A DNA stretch of 64,000 nt from Thysanoteuthis rhombus (Eukaryota > Mollusca > Cephalopoda > Oegopsida > Thysanoteuthidae), in assembly GCA_963457665.1 (NCBI GenBank), contig OY735215.1, positions 29,565,041 through 29,629,040 of the forward strand. The letters are read 5' to 3'. Shown in pieces: positions 43,640-56,515 of this stretch. The notes under the pieces are model-generated. The model saw only the letters and a list, made by a program, of their open reading frames with translations. It was not told the DNA's origin and searched no databases. Every line of letters starts with the position of its first letter. Position 1 is the first letter of the stretch. The translations under genes were made by a program, and so were the position numbers.

Positions 43640-45735
43640 GGTCGTCCATTTTACCGTGGTGCTCAATGTGGTCATGCTCTGTCAAAACAATCTTCAGTGC
43701 AGTCACGAGGCCGCAAATGAAATGGACTGGTATCAAGATGTGTTATCTATGACTCCAAAATTCATTAGGCATGTGAATGTCCTCACTCGTATGATAACAA
43801 TGATTGAGCTCTGGAAGAAAATACAATAGAAAATGCTCTGCTGTCTTTGTTTGTGGGTCATGCAAATAAGACAAAATTGCAATCTTTGATGAATTAAGCG
43901 GAAGGATGTGTTATTTCAGATACTGGGTGTTTGACTACCATCTGCAGAACAAGATGGCTTTAAGACTACTTAAATTCCTTAAGTGGCTATGAGGAGTCTT
44001 TAATTACAGAACAGTCCCTTGCTTTGACATTTACTTTTGGTGACGATATCACAGTATCACTTACAAAAAATTAACTATTGAATTGGTTGATATTATCAAA
44101 TGCAACATACCCTTGCTTTTAAGTAGAAATTCTATGAAGAAAGCAAAAATGATCTTGGATTTTGAGAATGACGCTCTGTGAGGGAGAAAATCGTCAATCT
44201 GCAATCGATTTCTTCAGGTAATTATTCCTTATTTATTTGTAGAGGACAGGATGAGGATTCCAGTGATTCAATTATGTTATCCTCCAAAAGAAATGATTCT
44301 AAAAAATGGCCAAATTAATTCTGTATCAGAGAATTGCAAAATTTGCATTAAATTCAAGAAACTCCCTCCCAGATCTGTTTTCAGTCTTCCTATAGCAACA
44401 AAATTTAATGAAACTGTGGCTTCAGATCTGATAATATGGGGCAAAAATTACTTTCTGATGATTGTGGATCTGGCAAGTCATTTTAGTGCAGTAACGGTGA
44501 TTCAAAACAAACTGGCTTTCACTATTACGAAAGGTTTTTTTTTAAAAGTTGGATAAACATTTTTGGTGCTACCCCCAAAATACCATCTTACAATGGCAGC
44601 AAATTTAACAACAGTGAGATGTGGGAGCTGGGCGAGGCCTTCAACATGAAGGTGATGATAACAGCAGCAGAGAGTCCTTGGAACAACGGCCTATGTGAAA
44701 TACTTAATCCTGTGCTTGGTAACATGGTATATAAAATTACTGCAGATGCTCAGTGTGATTTGGAAATAGCTCTTGTTTAGTCTGTTTTGGCTCACAATGC
44801 ACCTGTAAACAACTCTGGTTTTTGTCAATCAGTTGTTTTTTGGTTTTAATCCAGGTGTTCCAGATATCTTCCATAATGGTCCCCACACATTGAAACCTGT
44901 ATCTGAATCTACTATAGTGAAGAAAAATGTGAAAGCATTGCCGTTGGCCAAGAATTCTTAATGAGAGAATCTCAATGAGAGAATCTGAAGAACACTAAAG
45001 AGCAATATCCGGAACATTTATGCTGAGGATGTGTAATGGAGATGAAGTATTTCACAGGAAGGATGCCAGCCATGAATGGTATGGCCCAGGTACTGTGATT
45101 GGACGGGATGGCAAGCAAATAATTGTGTGGCATGGTGGTATCTATATTCGTGTTCATTCATGTCATCTGACAAAGATATCAGATCACAAATATGAAATGA
45201 GCAATCCAGAGGTACATGATCAAGGTGACCCCTGTGACTTCTGATTGTATGAAACTGTTCTTCCCAAAACTCCAGTCAATTGAATCTTATTCACGTGAGT
45301 GCTATTCAGAAGCTTCCTTTGCAAATCTTCCCGATGGAAGTTCTCAGGGAGCTTTTAGAGTAACAATAAAGGATGATAGAGATCGGTATAGTCAAATTTT
45401 CTGGCAAAGCAGGAAGGTTCGACAACCCTATCAATTTGTCAAGTCTACCCTATCTACTGAAACAATGGCATTACTGGAATGCATGGAGGCGGCAGTCTAT
45501 ATTCCATTGTACTTCTGTTGCAATTAATCGCATGGTGGACAGGAGCTTGGTGGATGCTTTATATTCACCCAAAAGCATAGAAGAGAATCAATGTGGCTGC
45601 CTGTGTGATATGCTCAATTGGAAGGAAGTGACCTGAGTTTCATGGGTAGATGCCTCACAGCAACTGGTGGACTGCCTCACCAAGTGAGGAGTTTCTGCAG
45701 AGCTGCTGCGGGCAGCTAAAAGTAGTAACAAATAG
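43640..45735 (+). mobile_element. Copia-like retroelement relic: protease, integrase, RNase H; no reverse transcriptase seen
   Basis: 43900-44170: protease remnant with SDTGC (active-site Asp-Thr-Gly) and FTFGDD, several stops. 44251-44550: integrase with zinc-binding-like CKIC and SDLIIWGKNYFLMIVDLASH (first catalytic Asp). 44590-44780, after a frameshift: NGSKFNNSEMWEL and TAAESPWNNGLCE. 45020-45190: integrase C-terminal module (GPGTVIGRDGKQIIVWHGG). 45300-45690: RNase H with SEASFANLPDGSSQG, STLSTETMALLE, DRSLVDALYS and VDCLTK. RNase H placed after integrase is the Pseudoviridae/copia order. The roughly 60 bases between 45190 and 45295 cannot hold a reverse transcriptase, so it has been deleted. 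The element is inactive. Confidence 0.7.
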
Positions 45736-45823
45736 TGCACTGGAGTTGAGCAAAAAAAATTATAATAGAAATAAAAGAGAAAAATGTGTTAATGGGTGTA
45801 ATGTCATCTGCTGGATTCCAGTG

Positions 45824-45842
45824 AGTGCCACCAGGTGGCACT
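45824..45842. promoter_or_regulatory. Palindromic CTCF-like motif
   Basis: 'agtgccaccaggtggcact' is a perfect 9-bp inverted repeat around one central A, and contains CCACCAGGTGGC, a good match to the CTCF core consensus on either strand. It sits about 100 bases beyond the RNase H remnant of the retroelement, possibly within its degraded 3' terminus. Function is untested; a single motif can occur by chance. Confidence 0.35.
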
Positions 45843-46377
45843 GCTAGTGGCCTCCATGTTGGAACATTTACAAAATACAGGCAGCCATTTTGAGAGATTT
45901 CTGTTTAGTTAAATTGGTAGTCATTGGGATTGTGCTGGATTTACAACGTCTTTGCAATGTACATAGTAATAGGACACATATTAATTCATATATTCAAATA
46001 ATACAAAAAAATGAGAAGAAAAAAAAAGAAATCCTTTATTCACATCTATAAACAGTGGCTAACCCACTTAAAAATTGACATGTGATAGTTGAAAAAAACA
46101 TTAATTATAGTTTTCATGAATGAAAAGAGCTCTATCCAGTCTTAGAAGTATCCATCCTATGTTGTTTCAAAGATGAAAAACAGAGAGATGAACTCTAAAT
46201 TTGTAGACATCATAACATAAGGGTAGTTTTCAAAAGTACAATCATTTAATATAACCTTCTTACTAGAGCTGGTTCCTCTTTGGACTATTGACCTTGGTGA
46301 TGTGATGTTTTGAAAAAAAATCCTACATGGGATGAGAAAAATGGCCTTTTGTAAAGTGCAACAAACACTATCTTGTC

Positions 46378-46587
46378 TTAGAGTTGTAACACGCTTCCAT
46401 CCACACTTCCTAACAGATTTTCACCATTTTTCAGTTTCTTCTTAATGTTGAATACACTTCTCTTTGATATTCCCACTTTTTTCATTTCGTTGCAATGTAA
46501 AAAGGTATTTTTTAAGTAAACTTCCACTTGGACACCTTCGTTTGGACTCGAATCTTCACCAGATCCCATGATGACAATATTGGACAA
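46378..46587 (-). mobile_element. Possible helix-turn-helix transposase fragment
   Basis: A 69-codon minus-strand frame includes VGISKRSVFNIKKKLKNGEN, which looks like the recognition helix and linker of the N-terminal HTH of Tc1/mariner or pogo-like transposases. Upstream is an acidic MGSGEDSSPNEG leader. No catalytic domain follows. Family assignment is tentative. Confidence 0.4.
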
Positions 46588-46944
46588 GAACGCATAATAA
46601 TCATAACTACAACAGTAACGTGTTTGATACGAGACCTGTTACTATAGAATGTTTCAATAAATGAAGTTAAATGGAAACACAGTAAGAAATAGGGAGTCTT
46701 AAAAGGGCACGCTAGTTCGTCTGAGATTAGCCATCATCCTTTGGTAGGATGAGGTCAAATTGCTTGAGGTCAACCTAAGATCAACAATGGTTTGAATTCT
46801 CCTTGTATAGAATACCAGAATGATTCCAAAATCCAAAATGCATGAGAACACGTATTACTACTATTACACCTTAGTAGTTTGAATAGGATTTTAAAATGAG
46901 ATATGCTAATTTTGAAAAAAAAGGCAGAATGATTTCAACAGTAC

Positions 46945-47012
<68 letters not shown>
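46945..47012. repeat. (TA)n microsatellite
   Basis: Nearly pure TA with one TG interruption near 46969. Intergenic. Confidence 0.95.
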
Positions 47013-47016
<4 letters not shown>

Positions 47017-47232
47017 CATTGATAATGATAATGGTCTAATCTTGAAAATGGCCAGAAGTATAGGGTCAAAGGGTTAAATAACAAATAGAACATTTTTGCA
47101 ATCATTGAATTCAGACATGGATTCTCTCAAACGTGATCAAGGACATTTGATAAAAAAAAAACAGTCAAAAAAACATTCCTCGTCTATTGTCACTAATCAA
47201 ATTTATAGTATGAATGACTACTGCCAAAATGC

Positions 47233-47235
<3 letters not shown>

Positions 47236-47292
<57 letters not shown>
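47236..47292. repeat. (TA)n microsatellite
   Basis: Uninterrupted TA run. Open frames through it on both strands give Tyr-Ile repeats and are artefacts. Confidence 0.95.
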
Positions 47293-47297
<5 letters not shown>

Positions 47298-47730
47298 CCA
47301 TCAACAGATGGACTTTGTATCATTTGGACTAATATCTCTGTCTTTGTTGTTTTTATCACTATGTTTATACCCAATACCCAGAGGAAGGCCTGAGATGAAA
47401 CATTGTAATGAAATACAATTAAAAAAAAAAACAAGACAAGGAAATTAGTCCAAATAAAACAAAATACAATGATCATAAAACCTCAACTAAAAAAATCAGA
47501 TAAAAAGTACAATACTTGTCAAATGTTTGGTTTACCTCTTCTTGGCTCTCTTTCCAAACTAAAAGCATTCTTCGTATCAATTTTGATTAGTTTTTAGCAT
47601 CAATGTTGCAGTATTTCATTCAAAAATTAAAAAAGACTGTTAAACCTCAATTGTAAACATCATCAGCATCAAAGATTAGTTGTAAGGATTTAGGTGTGAC
47701 CTGTAAAATCAGCGTCTGTTTAATTATAAA

Positions 47731-47813
47731 GTCTCTGTGGCTGAATGGTTAAAAGCAGTCAGGAGTGTACTGGACCCTTTTAGGCTTGTGTGCATGTAAG
47801 CTCAATTCTCACC
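47731..47813 (+). repeat. tRNA-Ser-like sequence (tRNA pseudogene or SINE head)
   Basis: 'tggctgaatggttaaaagca' at 47738 matches the D-arm/box A of a tRNA-Ser, and 'agctcaattctcacc' (47799-47813) is a weak box B at the right distance. A variable-arm-like segment lies between. The acceptor stems do not pair well, so it is not a functional tRNA. A relic or SINE head is more likely. Confidence 0.45.
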
Positions 47814-50800
47814 ATGAACTTGCACTTTATTTTCCGATTACATTGTTTAATCGTTGCAGTAGGATTATGATCCAATACAAAGTTGTGATAAAAAGCAACT
47901 GAAAATTAAGATGGAGGTAAAAACTAGTCAGAATTTATAATAATGTTCATAACGTACTTCATCAAAAGAACAAAAAATTAGAAATTAACAATATTGTTGT
48001 AATAGCATTATACTTGTAAATTTGCATTTTCTGCAATTTTTCTTATCCTTGTTTTGGTGTCAAATTTTTTTTGTTCATCATTAAAAGCACAAATCTTGTA
48101 CAAGCAACTCAGACCATTTTTATTCAAATCAGTATTTTTCCTTTTTGACTTTGCCAAATCCTCCATATTTCAATTCAGTTATAAGTTTTAGGAACTTTGC
48201 CATGATATTCCTTTTGAGTCAACTCACCGGTGTCAAGCCTGGATTAAGTCCATTGGTATGATGTGATGGTGGCCCCATACTTCATAAGTAGTTTATAGAA
48301 ATAAACAAAAACAAACAAGTTTTTGGACTCAGGACTTTATTTAAAACAATTAATGAAAAAAAAAAGAAGCTCTCAGAAAAGAGTTGGGGAAATGTTCATT
48401 ATATAATTGTTGAAAAATGCTTGCAAAATATGAATAAATGAAAAATATCAGAAAAAAGCATTTCTAGATGATAATTGTTGTCAATGCTCAAGTTTTTTCA
48501 AAAAAGAATTTTTCTGGAATTAGATCTGCCAACAAAGATAAAAACAAAGGTGAAAATATTTTCTTTAACCACAGATTGTAAATACATTGTTTGAGAATTA
48601 AACATTTTTTTTATTGATTATTAATAGATCAAAAAAATTAAAAGCAATATTTCTTAGGGAAAATAAACCAAAAGTCAGAGAAAAATTTTTAATCCTTAAT
48701 CATTTTACATTTGATCATATGATATGAAGAAGAATATGATAATCAGTTAGGCAGCTGCCCTAGATAAGCAGGCTTTCTTAGAAAATGAATCCAAGTTTGA
48801 ATTTCATCAGAGGCTTGCTCTTTATTTCTGAACCACACTGTACACTAATGACTGCACAAGAGTTGCCATATATATTTAGAGATAGATAATATCAGTAGTG
48901 ACAGTGAATATTGGCAACAATATACTTTGGCAAGCACACAACCAGACAGATAAGAGGAAAATATTTGAAAAAATAGATGGGTATTTTCAAATTTTCATGT
49001 GAAATTCAGAAACTATTATAATTGTGATATGATCAATTCATTATTTATTCATATCCACAATTTGAAATTATCATATTCATCATTAAATAAAAGTAATATC
49101 AAAATTTTAAAATGTCACAGTAAAGCTTTGTATATAAAGTATTACTGTAATATTTCATTTTGAGCTCTATAATATCTATCAGTAACAAATTGTGTTCCAT
49201 GAAATATTTGTAAATCACCTTTCACAAATGCATACACACACATCTTCATTTCTGAATACGCATTTTTCACAAATAAATGATACCGATTTGGCAAGGCTTT
49301 GAATTAACTATTTGGATTTGAAGCTTTCATAATATGAGATTTCTACCGTGGCAATAGCTCAGCTGTTTGGTCTGTGATTATGTTATTATTATCAGTGTCA
49401 CTGTATCTTTGTAATTATATAACTAAAATATTGCCTGTCATATAATGAATCATTGGAGAGATCAAAATATGAATAGTGTATCTATTCTGGTCTAGAGATC
49501 TGTTACTTGAAACAATAGATAAAGATGTGTCAAATATGGGTTGGGGATCAGTTTAAAAGAAAACTGATCTCCCACTCTATGACCAGGAACATCTTATGCA
49601 GATGAATTAATTTTGGAGGTAGACTTTTCTCACTCAATAACAAGAGACAACCAATCCCCACTCTACTGATCCCCCACTTCATGTACAGAGATTTTAAAAA
49701 CAACATAAAACCTGCTTTAAGTATGCAATCCCCTTTTTCTGTTTATACCCTTTCATTCAAACATATTTTGAGGTAATGTGTGCAGAAGATGAAAGTTGTA
49801 GCTGTTCAAAACACTTAAATATGAACAAAAATATAGAGTGACCATTTTAGCATTACAAAGCAACAGACACGGGTGTTTACATAAGTACATAATTTATAAA
49901 TTAAAAAAATGGTATTCAGTTGGCTTTTCCTGAATATTCATACTTTATAACACTGTCAAACCACTTCCTATTTTGAGAATTCATATCTAAATTATTTGCG
50001 AATAAATAATAGAAGGTAATTATGCTATAATTAGCATTTAATATAACCGGAGTTGTCTCCCTCAAGAAATTGAATTATATCATAAATTATCAGGCTGAGT
50101 GTAAACAAGGTCCTGCACTATCCATATTAAGTTGCAAACAGAACTGAAATTTGCCTTTCATTCTCCATTACAGCATTTTAATAGTATTGCACTAACAAAA
50201 ATCTCACTACAATGAGCTGTTTTTGCTGTCTTATTGTATAAAACACGCAAAAATATTTTAAAGATCACTATAATATAGATTAAACTATGTTCAGCACTCA
50301 GAAATAAAATGTTGCCTTAACTATAAGAATAGATGAAACTTGGTGGTCTATTACATAATTGAGTAATATCAAATCCAGGTAAGTATGGTAACAATTCACA
50401 CACTATTAAGATGTATTCTTCTTATTGTCAATTGCAATTACTATCATTACAAGAATCAGTCTAATGCTATGTTTCTCTAAGTGTGCACTACCAACACCTA
50501 AGAATCTGTGGAAGCAACAAGAAAAAAAGAGTTGCAGGTGGAGGTAATCAACAAATAGAGAGAAGCAAAAGAGAACTAGACAGATTATTGAGGGTTTTCT
50601 ATAAATGCCAAGGAGGTTGTAGTCCCTTATTAGATAAAAAGAATAATCATTCATCAATTGTAAAGGATTTAATTAATAACTTAGGAATGTCAAGGGGTCT
50701 TTTTTTAAATACAATGGCCAACAAATTTAGAGGGTTGCTTTCAGACATTATGGAGGAATTTTCACTTGTCATCCACTTCTTCGTGTGAGTCTTGACCTGC

Positions 50801-51404
50801 AAAGATAGATGTAAAAATTCAATTTAGGAAAATTGAATATTTATAAATCTTTGTTATAAGATGTGTCTGAAAGTATATCATAGAATCTGTGAGAGAAATG
50901 TTAAGCACACAGTGGGAAAGAAGCCATTGCTTTGAGAGGGATTTAAATGGGTTGAGGTAAAATAATGAAGCAACAAGAAGCAAGTAAAATCAATGCAAAG
51001 ATATCATTCATTACCAATAACAAGCAAGAGCCTTAGAATTAACCGTAATCCTAACTTAGTACTTTACAATTAATCACCACAAACCTCTGTATAAGAGCCT
51101 TTTAAAACTATTTTCACTCTACTTCTAATTATGAGAACCAAATGAAAGCAACAATAAACAAATAGAAGTGAAGCAAAGATATCATTTATTACAAGTAAAA
51201 AACATTACTAATGAAAATAAGGATAAGTTGAAAGTATTTTTTCATTATCAAAATAGAAAGATCTGGAAAATTCTTGTTCACTGTCAAAGAAAGAAGAATT
51301 AAGTGCAGGTGAGAGACAGTCAAAATGAAGTTATTGATGCACATTTTTAATGAAAAACTGAATCCTTTCCTTCTTTGTCTGATAAAAATCAAGTGAGGTA
51401 TTGA

Positions 51405-52050
51405 TGGTCATCCCAAATTTGTTACTATTTCAACCAATACCCTATTTGTGTTGTATAAATACTTAGCAACCATTGTGAAGTTTTATTAATGTTTTAAGGT
51501 GATAGAAATTTGCCTAGAGTGGCTGACACAATTTTTTCCCTAAAAATTTTGTCCCAAGAAAATGTTTCTATACTCTAGATAGTTCACTGGAGCAGGTTTT
51601 AAGCTATATTTTTGGAGAATTCAGTGAATCTGGAAGCAAAAATTTTTTTTTTGATCAGCAAAAAATGTTGTTCATGATTTTGAAATAAGGAAGACAAAAA
51701 AGGCTGCTATTCTCTATATTTCATGTTGTGACAATGACCAAGTTTTGGGTATATTGCGTTTATTTGATCCAAAGGCTCTGCTACTACTGATAATAATCAG
51801 CTGGCAAAATGTACAATTTACAATATGAAGAAATTTAAGTATGGAAACCTGTTGGTAGTATAAAGCCCATTTTAAGCCTTCTGCGGGAACTAGCTAATCA
51901 CTCATCCTACCGGGAAGGTGACTAGCTAGTTCAAGTAATAAACTATCAATGGTCATCAAAATCAAAATTTTCACTTCAGGCCAATACTTTATTTGCACTT
52001 CATAATAAACACCTGGCAACTATTGTAAAGTATTATAAATATTCAAGTAA
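51405..52050. repeat. Pair of direct repeats about 545 bp apart
   Basis: 51405-51505 ('gatggtcatc...ccaataccctatttgtg...tagcaacc.ttgtgaagt.ttat') and 51945-52050 ('aatggtcatc...ccaatactttatttgca...ggcaactattgtaaagtattat') are colinear over about 100 bases. The order of motifs is preserved. Copies of an unidentified repeat. Confidence 0.5.
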
Positions 52051-53167
52051 TGGAGTATCAGTTGCCATTTAGATTAAAAAAGAAACCATCAACCAAAACT
52101 GTCACCTAATATTATTGTAACAATAGCTTAAGAATGTGTACTTGAAGCATCAATATACAATAGCAAACATAAAGTTGGTACTGAGAGGTTTATCAAATGA
52201 GTATAAGGCTGTGTCCTAATATTTTCTAAATAATTTGTTAATCAGTTTTTATAACTGAACTCCAGATTATATGTAATAGTTGATATTTCTAATATAATTT
52301 ACTGGTAAGAATAATTAATGAATTCAATTTTTACAAGTAGAATTCTTAATCTAGCACTTGATTTATTGAAGTATCTCCTTAATTGTACAAATTAAAACAC
52401 AATTTATTTCTCTTTCAGACTGTGTTGTGACAAGGGGCTAGACACCAGACAGCTTATGTGTGAAGGCGCAGTAGTAAATAAAAGATTTTGAGAAAAAAAT
52501 TCTAAGTCCTCATTTTGATTTGAGAGAGTAGCTAAATTGTAATGACCTAACTGGGTATCAAATAGTAATATTCGCCATTTATTTTATTTGATGGAAGTAT
52601 TTTAAATAATTGTAATTTTTATGATTATTCTTTAGCTTCAACTTAGCTTTGTTTCCCATTTTTTTAAACGGCCTGAGCAAAGGTTATGAAAACTTGTTCA
52701 AGTATCTATCTATTTTTTCTCCTTTTCCACCATGATGTATTTAAGCAAGGAAGGTTTTTTTTAAATTTCAAAACAAACATAAAATTTCTATCTATGTCTC
52801 CTGTGAATAAAAATATCACTTTGGATTTTTAAAGGCTTTTCATGGATGGGAGGGGAATCTCAAAGTCTGTTGAAGGGAATTTTCAGCGTAACTTTCATCC
52901 AGGTTGGTTGAAAAGACAAAAAAAAGTAACTAAAAAAAATTAAGTTGATGGTAACTAATAGTCATGCAAGTTAAAGATAATGGCTTGTAATATTTCATTG
53001 AATGAATTTAATTAAAAAATATCTTCATTTGACATCCTCCTTAGAGATATTTTTCAGTTAATAAAGGGAATGAAAACCATAAGTGTGCAACAAACATTCA
53101 GACACACACATTAAGCAGCTGTTTGTTGGACGTTTGAGAACAAATGGTTCTCGTTCTTGACTCAATG

Positions 53168-53173
53168 TTTATT
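53168..53173 (-). promoter_or_regulatory. Candidate polyadenylation signal of the tandem-LU gene
   Basis: Minus-strand AATAAA about 290 bases beyond the stop codon of the LU gene. It is the first canonical hexamer I see downstream. Confidence 0.35.
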
Positions 53174-53459
53174 TACTGCTTGGATGCTGTTTGTGAACAG
53201 TTATGAGCATATGTTATACGAACATTCAAAGAGCATGTCTATTCAGGGTGGGAGACTTGCATCATGAGACACAAGAGAAGACTTCTTTGGCACCCCAACC
53301 ATCCTTGCTCTTGATTGTGAAAAAAGGAAGTATTAAAAAACAGAACCTCAAATATCAAGCAACAAGAATTCAAAGAGGAATAGTTATTGTCATCATCTAT
53401 AACTTGTGGTCAGAGTTTTTGAAAAATTGCCTCTTTTTTTTTTTCATCTGTCTACTGTA

Positions 53460-54835
53460 TTAGCTTTCTAAATAGATTTCCTTGCCTTGTTCATCAGCAG
53501 CATTGAAGATGATTGGGTGGTTGCTTCTCAGGCTATCAATTGACTGGTCATTGCAGTAGGGAGAGGAACAGAAACACCACTCCACATCCCTGCCCCATAT
53601 CGTCTGGTTTTTGCACCCAACATAAAAGTAATCAATACTGCTATCTTTCCAGCCATCAGCACACCCACGATAAATCACTGCAAATAAAAGAAAACAAAGG
53701 TGGAATTGGTTTGGCTTGAGGATAATAGCAATCTTGGTGTGAATTTCTCATATTTATTAGAAATAGAGAAAATGCCATCATGCATATACAATGTATACAA
53801 TCATAATTCACATGTACAATATCATCTATATTTTTCTTGGCAGGTTTAAATTTTATACCAGAAAGAAAATCATTCAAAGCTGATTTCTCTTTGGTAAATA
53901 TTCTTTCCAGTTATAATTAAGTGCATTTTTTGTAACATAGGTGGGTGATAACAATTTCTATTCAAGCATCAGATGTTTCCATCTGTAAAAATTTATATGT
54001 GGATATCTAAATGCAGAGATGAAAGAAATTTGGTCAAACAAGGTGGCAACTTGTTTTAATTTCATTTAAAATATGAAAAACATTCGCTAGTCCTGTTTCT
54101 TCATTGACAGCGGGAGAAATAAGAGAATCTCAACAGTTGAGTTAAGAGAAATTGCTAATAGGAATATCCATACCCACAGTGCTTTATTGTATTACATTAT
54201 CTGTTTTTATCCAAGACCCACCCAGCTTATGTTGCAAACTGTGCCAGAACAAACCATGTTATAGCAAGGGAGTCCCGTATTATCCAGGCATGACTGCCTG
54301 TCTATGCTGGATGAAAAAGTCAAGGAGGAATAGAAAGGACTAAAGCTTTCAGACTTGAACAAAGAATTTTCCCCTCATTTTGCCTTCATTTTTGATACCT
54401 TAAGGGGAAAAAGTTTTCCTTTACATTTAACTCCTTGAAGCGGAAAAGGCTTCTCTTTACTTTTAAACCAATTAAAGGGGGAAAAGTTTCCTTTCACTTT
54501 TGACCCCTTATGAATTATATATGAACGCATAAAATAAGAATATACATATATATGTATATGTATACATACACACATAATACATATGGTACAGATCAAGTTA
54601 GCAATATAGCATAATATATAGCAGCATCTGCTATGTGATTGATTTATTTCATCGGCAAATCGCCTGATGAGGCCCAGAAAGGGTAGAAACATAAACTTGT
54701 TTGTGTAGCAAATCCACATCCTATCCTGAAGCAAAGGTTTTGATCCTACCTTGTGGTACTGGATGAGATAATGGATAGTCTATAACCACACTGAAGAGTT
54801 GTAATACGACGAAACAGTTGTCTGTGGATAACACG

Positions 54836-54876
<41 letters not shown>

Positions 54877-55121
54877 AATGGAAAGTAAGGATCCAGTTTA
54901 GAATTATAGTAATATTGTGAGAAAAAGCTTTACTCAAAATTTTCATTATAAAACCTTCCCCTTAGTTCATGGAGTATGTATGCAAAATTTAGTTGGACTG
55001 CACCCATGTTTAGGTAGCTTCTATACTATGACGGATAGACAGAAAATGAGACACCTCTCACTTATATATACAGAGATAATATATAAATACAAATCCCTCT
55101 CTCTCTCTCTTTATATATATA

Positions 55122-55169
<48 letters not shown>

Positions 55170-56447
55170 CAAGAGTAATTGTTTGCATGTGCACATCTTT
55201 GTACTCTTATCACTCGAGAACTACATTTCCTAGACAAAATATAAAATCATAATCAAATTCAGCCAGTCAAAACACCAGCAACATACATTTTTAAGTTGAT
55301 TTTGTAGAAAAAATTATTTTTAATGAATTTTTTCCAATTTTTTTAGTTTTTGCTCGCTGGTTTTTTAAGCTGTAGCCACCACCTCTCAATAGGACAGGAT
55401 GGGGCCTTCTGCAGGAACTAGCAGAAACCTGCTCAATAGGTAGGGTTTTCTGCTTGTAGATAGTAATTTGTAATTATTTTAGTTGGTAATAGTAACAGTT
55501 GCTGAGTGTGTTCCTTCTGGCATCACATATTGTATAAATTTCTTATCTTATTGAATTAGATATAACGATTAAAAAAATACCTCCTTTGTCCTTTCGAACG
55601 AAACATTTTTGGGTTATTGAACAAGCCACTCGGCCAACGTAATAGGTCACTGGTGTCTCGACATTTTCCCCGCACAAAGGATGGTCACTGTTGCAGTCCC
55701 AGCAGAGGAAATCTGTTTTTAAAACAAAAAAGAATAAAATTAGATTTGAATGAATTGTGACAACTGGCATTCTAAAACATTTCTAATAAAAACACTTTAT
55801 GAATGTAGCAACAAGATAAGATATTGAGGTGGGAGATAATTGGAAGACAAGGAGAAATAATTTAAGCTCATTTTAAAATTCTTGCTGACAGTAAAGTAGT
55901 GATCAGAAGTTTAAAAATGAATATCTTTATATAAATTTCTGTATGTTAGAGAGTTGGTTTGGATTGTAATTGGTATCATCAGTTGCATACATTTAAAATA
56001 TTAACAGATGTATAATTCATATCTGGCAGAATATGATAATGATGTAGACATTAATTGCCCACCTATCCCATGTCTATCCTGGGGTCAAGTTAGCCTTATA
56101 CACAAATTTGCAACCTGTATGATGAAACTGTTTATTAGTTACTTACATACAAACGAATAAAGAAAATGAGCACCATTTGGGACTCAAACTTACCTAATTC
56201 CCCAAACAGGAATCTAAAACACTTATAATCATTCGCCTGAAGAGGCCCAAAGAGGGAAGAAACATAAACATGTTTGTGTAGTGTATCCACTTTCTATTAT
56301 ATTCCCAGTTCTACTCTGAGCCAACTTAACTCACAGAGTTTTAAGTTGAATATATCGAGTACTATTTGAAATAAATCCACCACATATCAGACATTGCTGA
56401 ATATTACATTATATTATGCTACATTGCAAACCTGATTTGTACCATAT

Positions 56448-56515
<68 letters not shown>

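Larger units (their letters stand above)
45860..53160. other. Long gene-free interval
   Basis: About 7 kb with no supported gene. It holds (TA)n tracts at 46945-47012 and 47236-47292, the possible transposase fragment at 46378-46587, the tRNA-like sequence at 47731-47813 and a duplicated block (51405-51505 and 51945-52050). It also has an isolated motif 'gccttctgcgggaactagc' (51876-51894) that recurs at 55404-55422. The remainder is AT-rich sequence where I see nothing specific. Confidence 0.55.

Noticed and set aside
47165-47476. Tyr-Ile repeat proteins across TA microsatellites
   Set aside because: Pure translation of (TA)n on both strands; same for 21044-21381, 54746-54946 and 54917-55252.
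49349-49375. Box A-like 'aatagctcagctgtttgg' as a tRNA gene
   Set aside because: No box B, no pairing arms, no acceptor stem within the next 90 bases.
50483-50788. 101-aa plus-strand frame
   Set aside because: No family recognised; basic and low-complexity start, no start context, no paired exon; could be transposon debris but the sequence does not show which.
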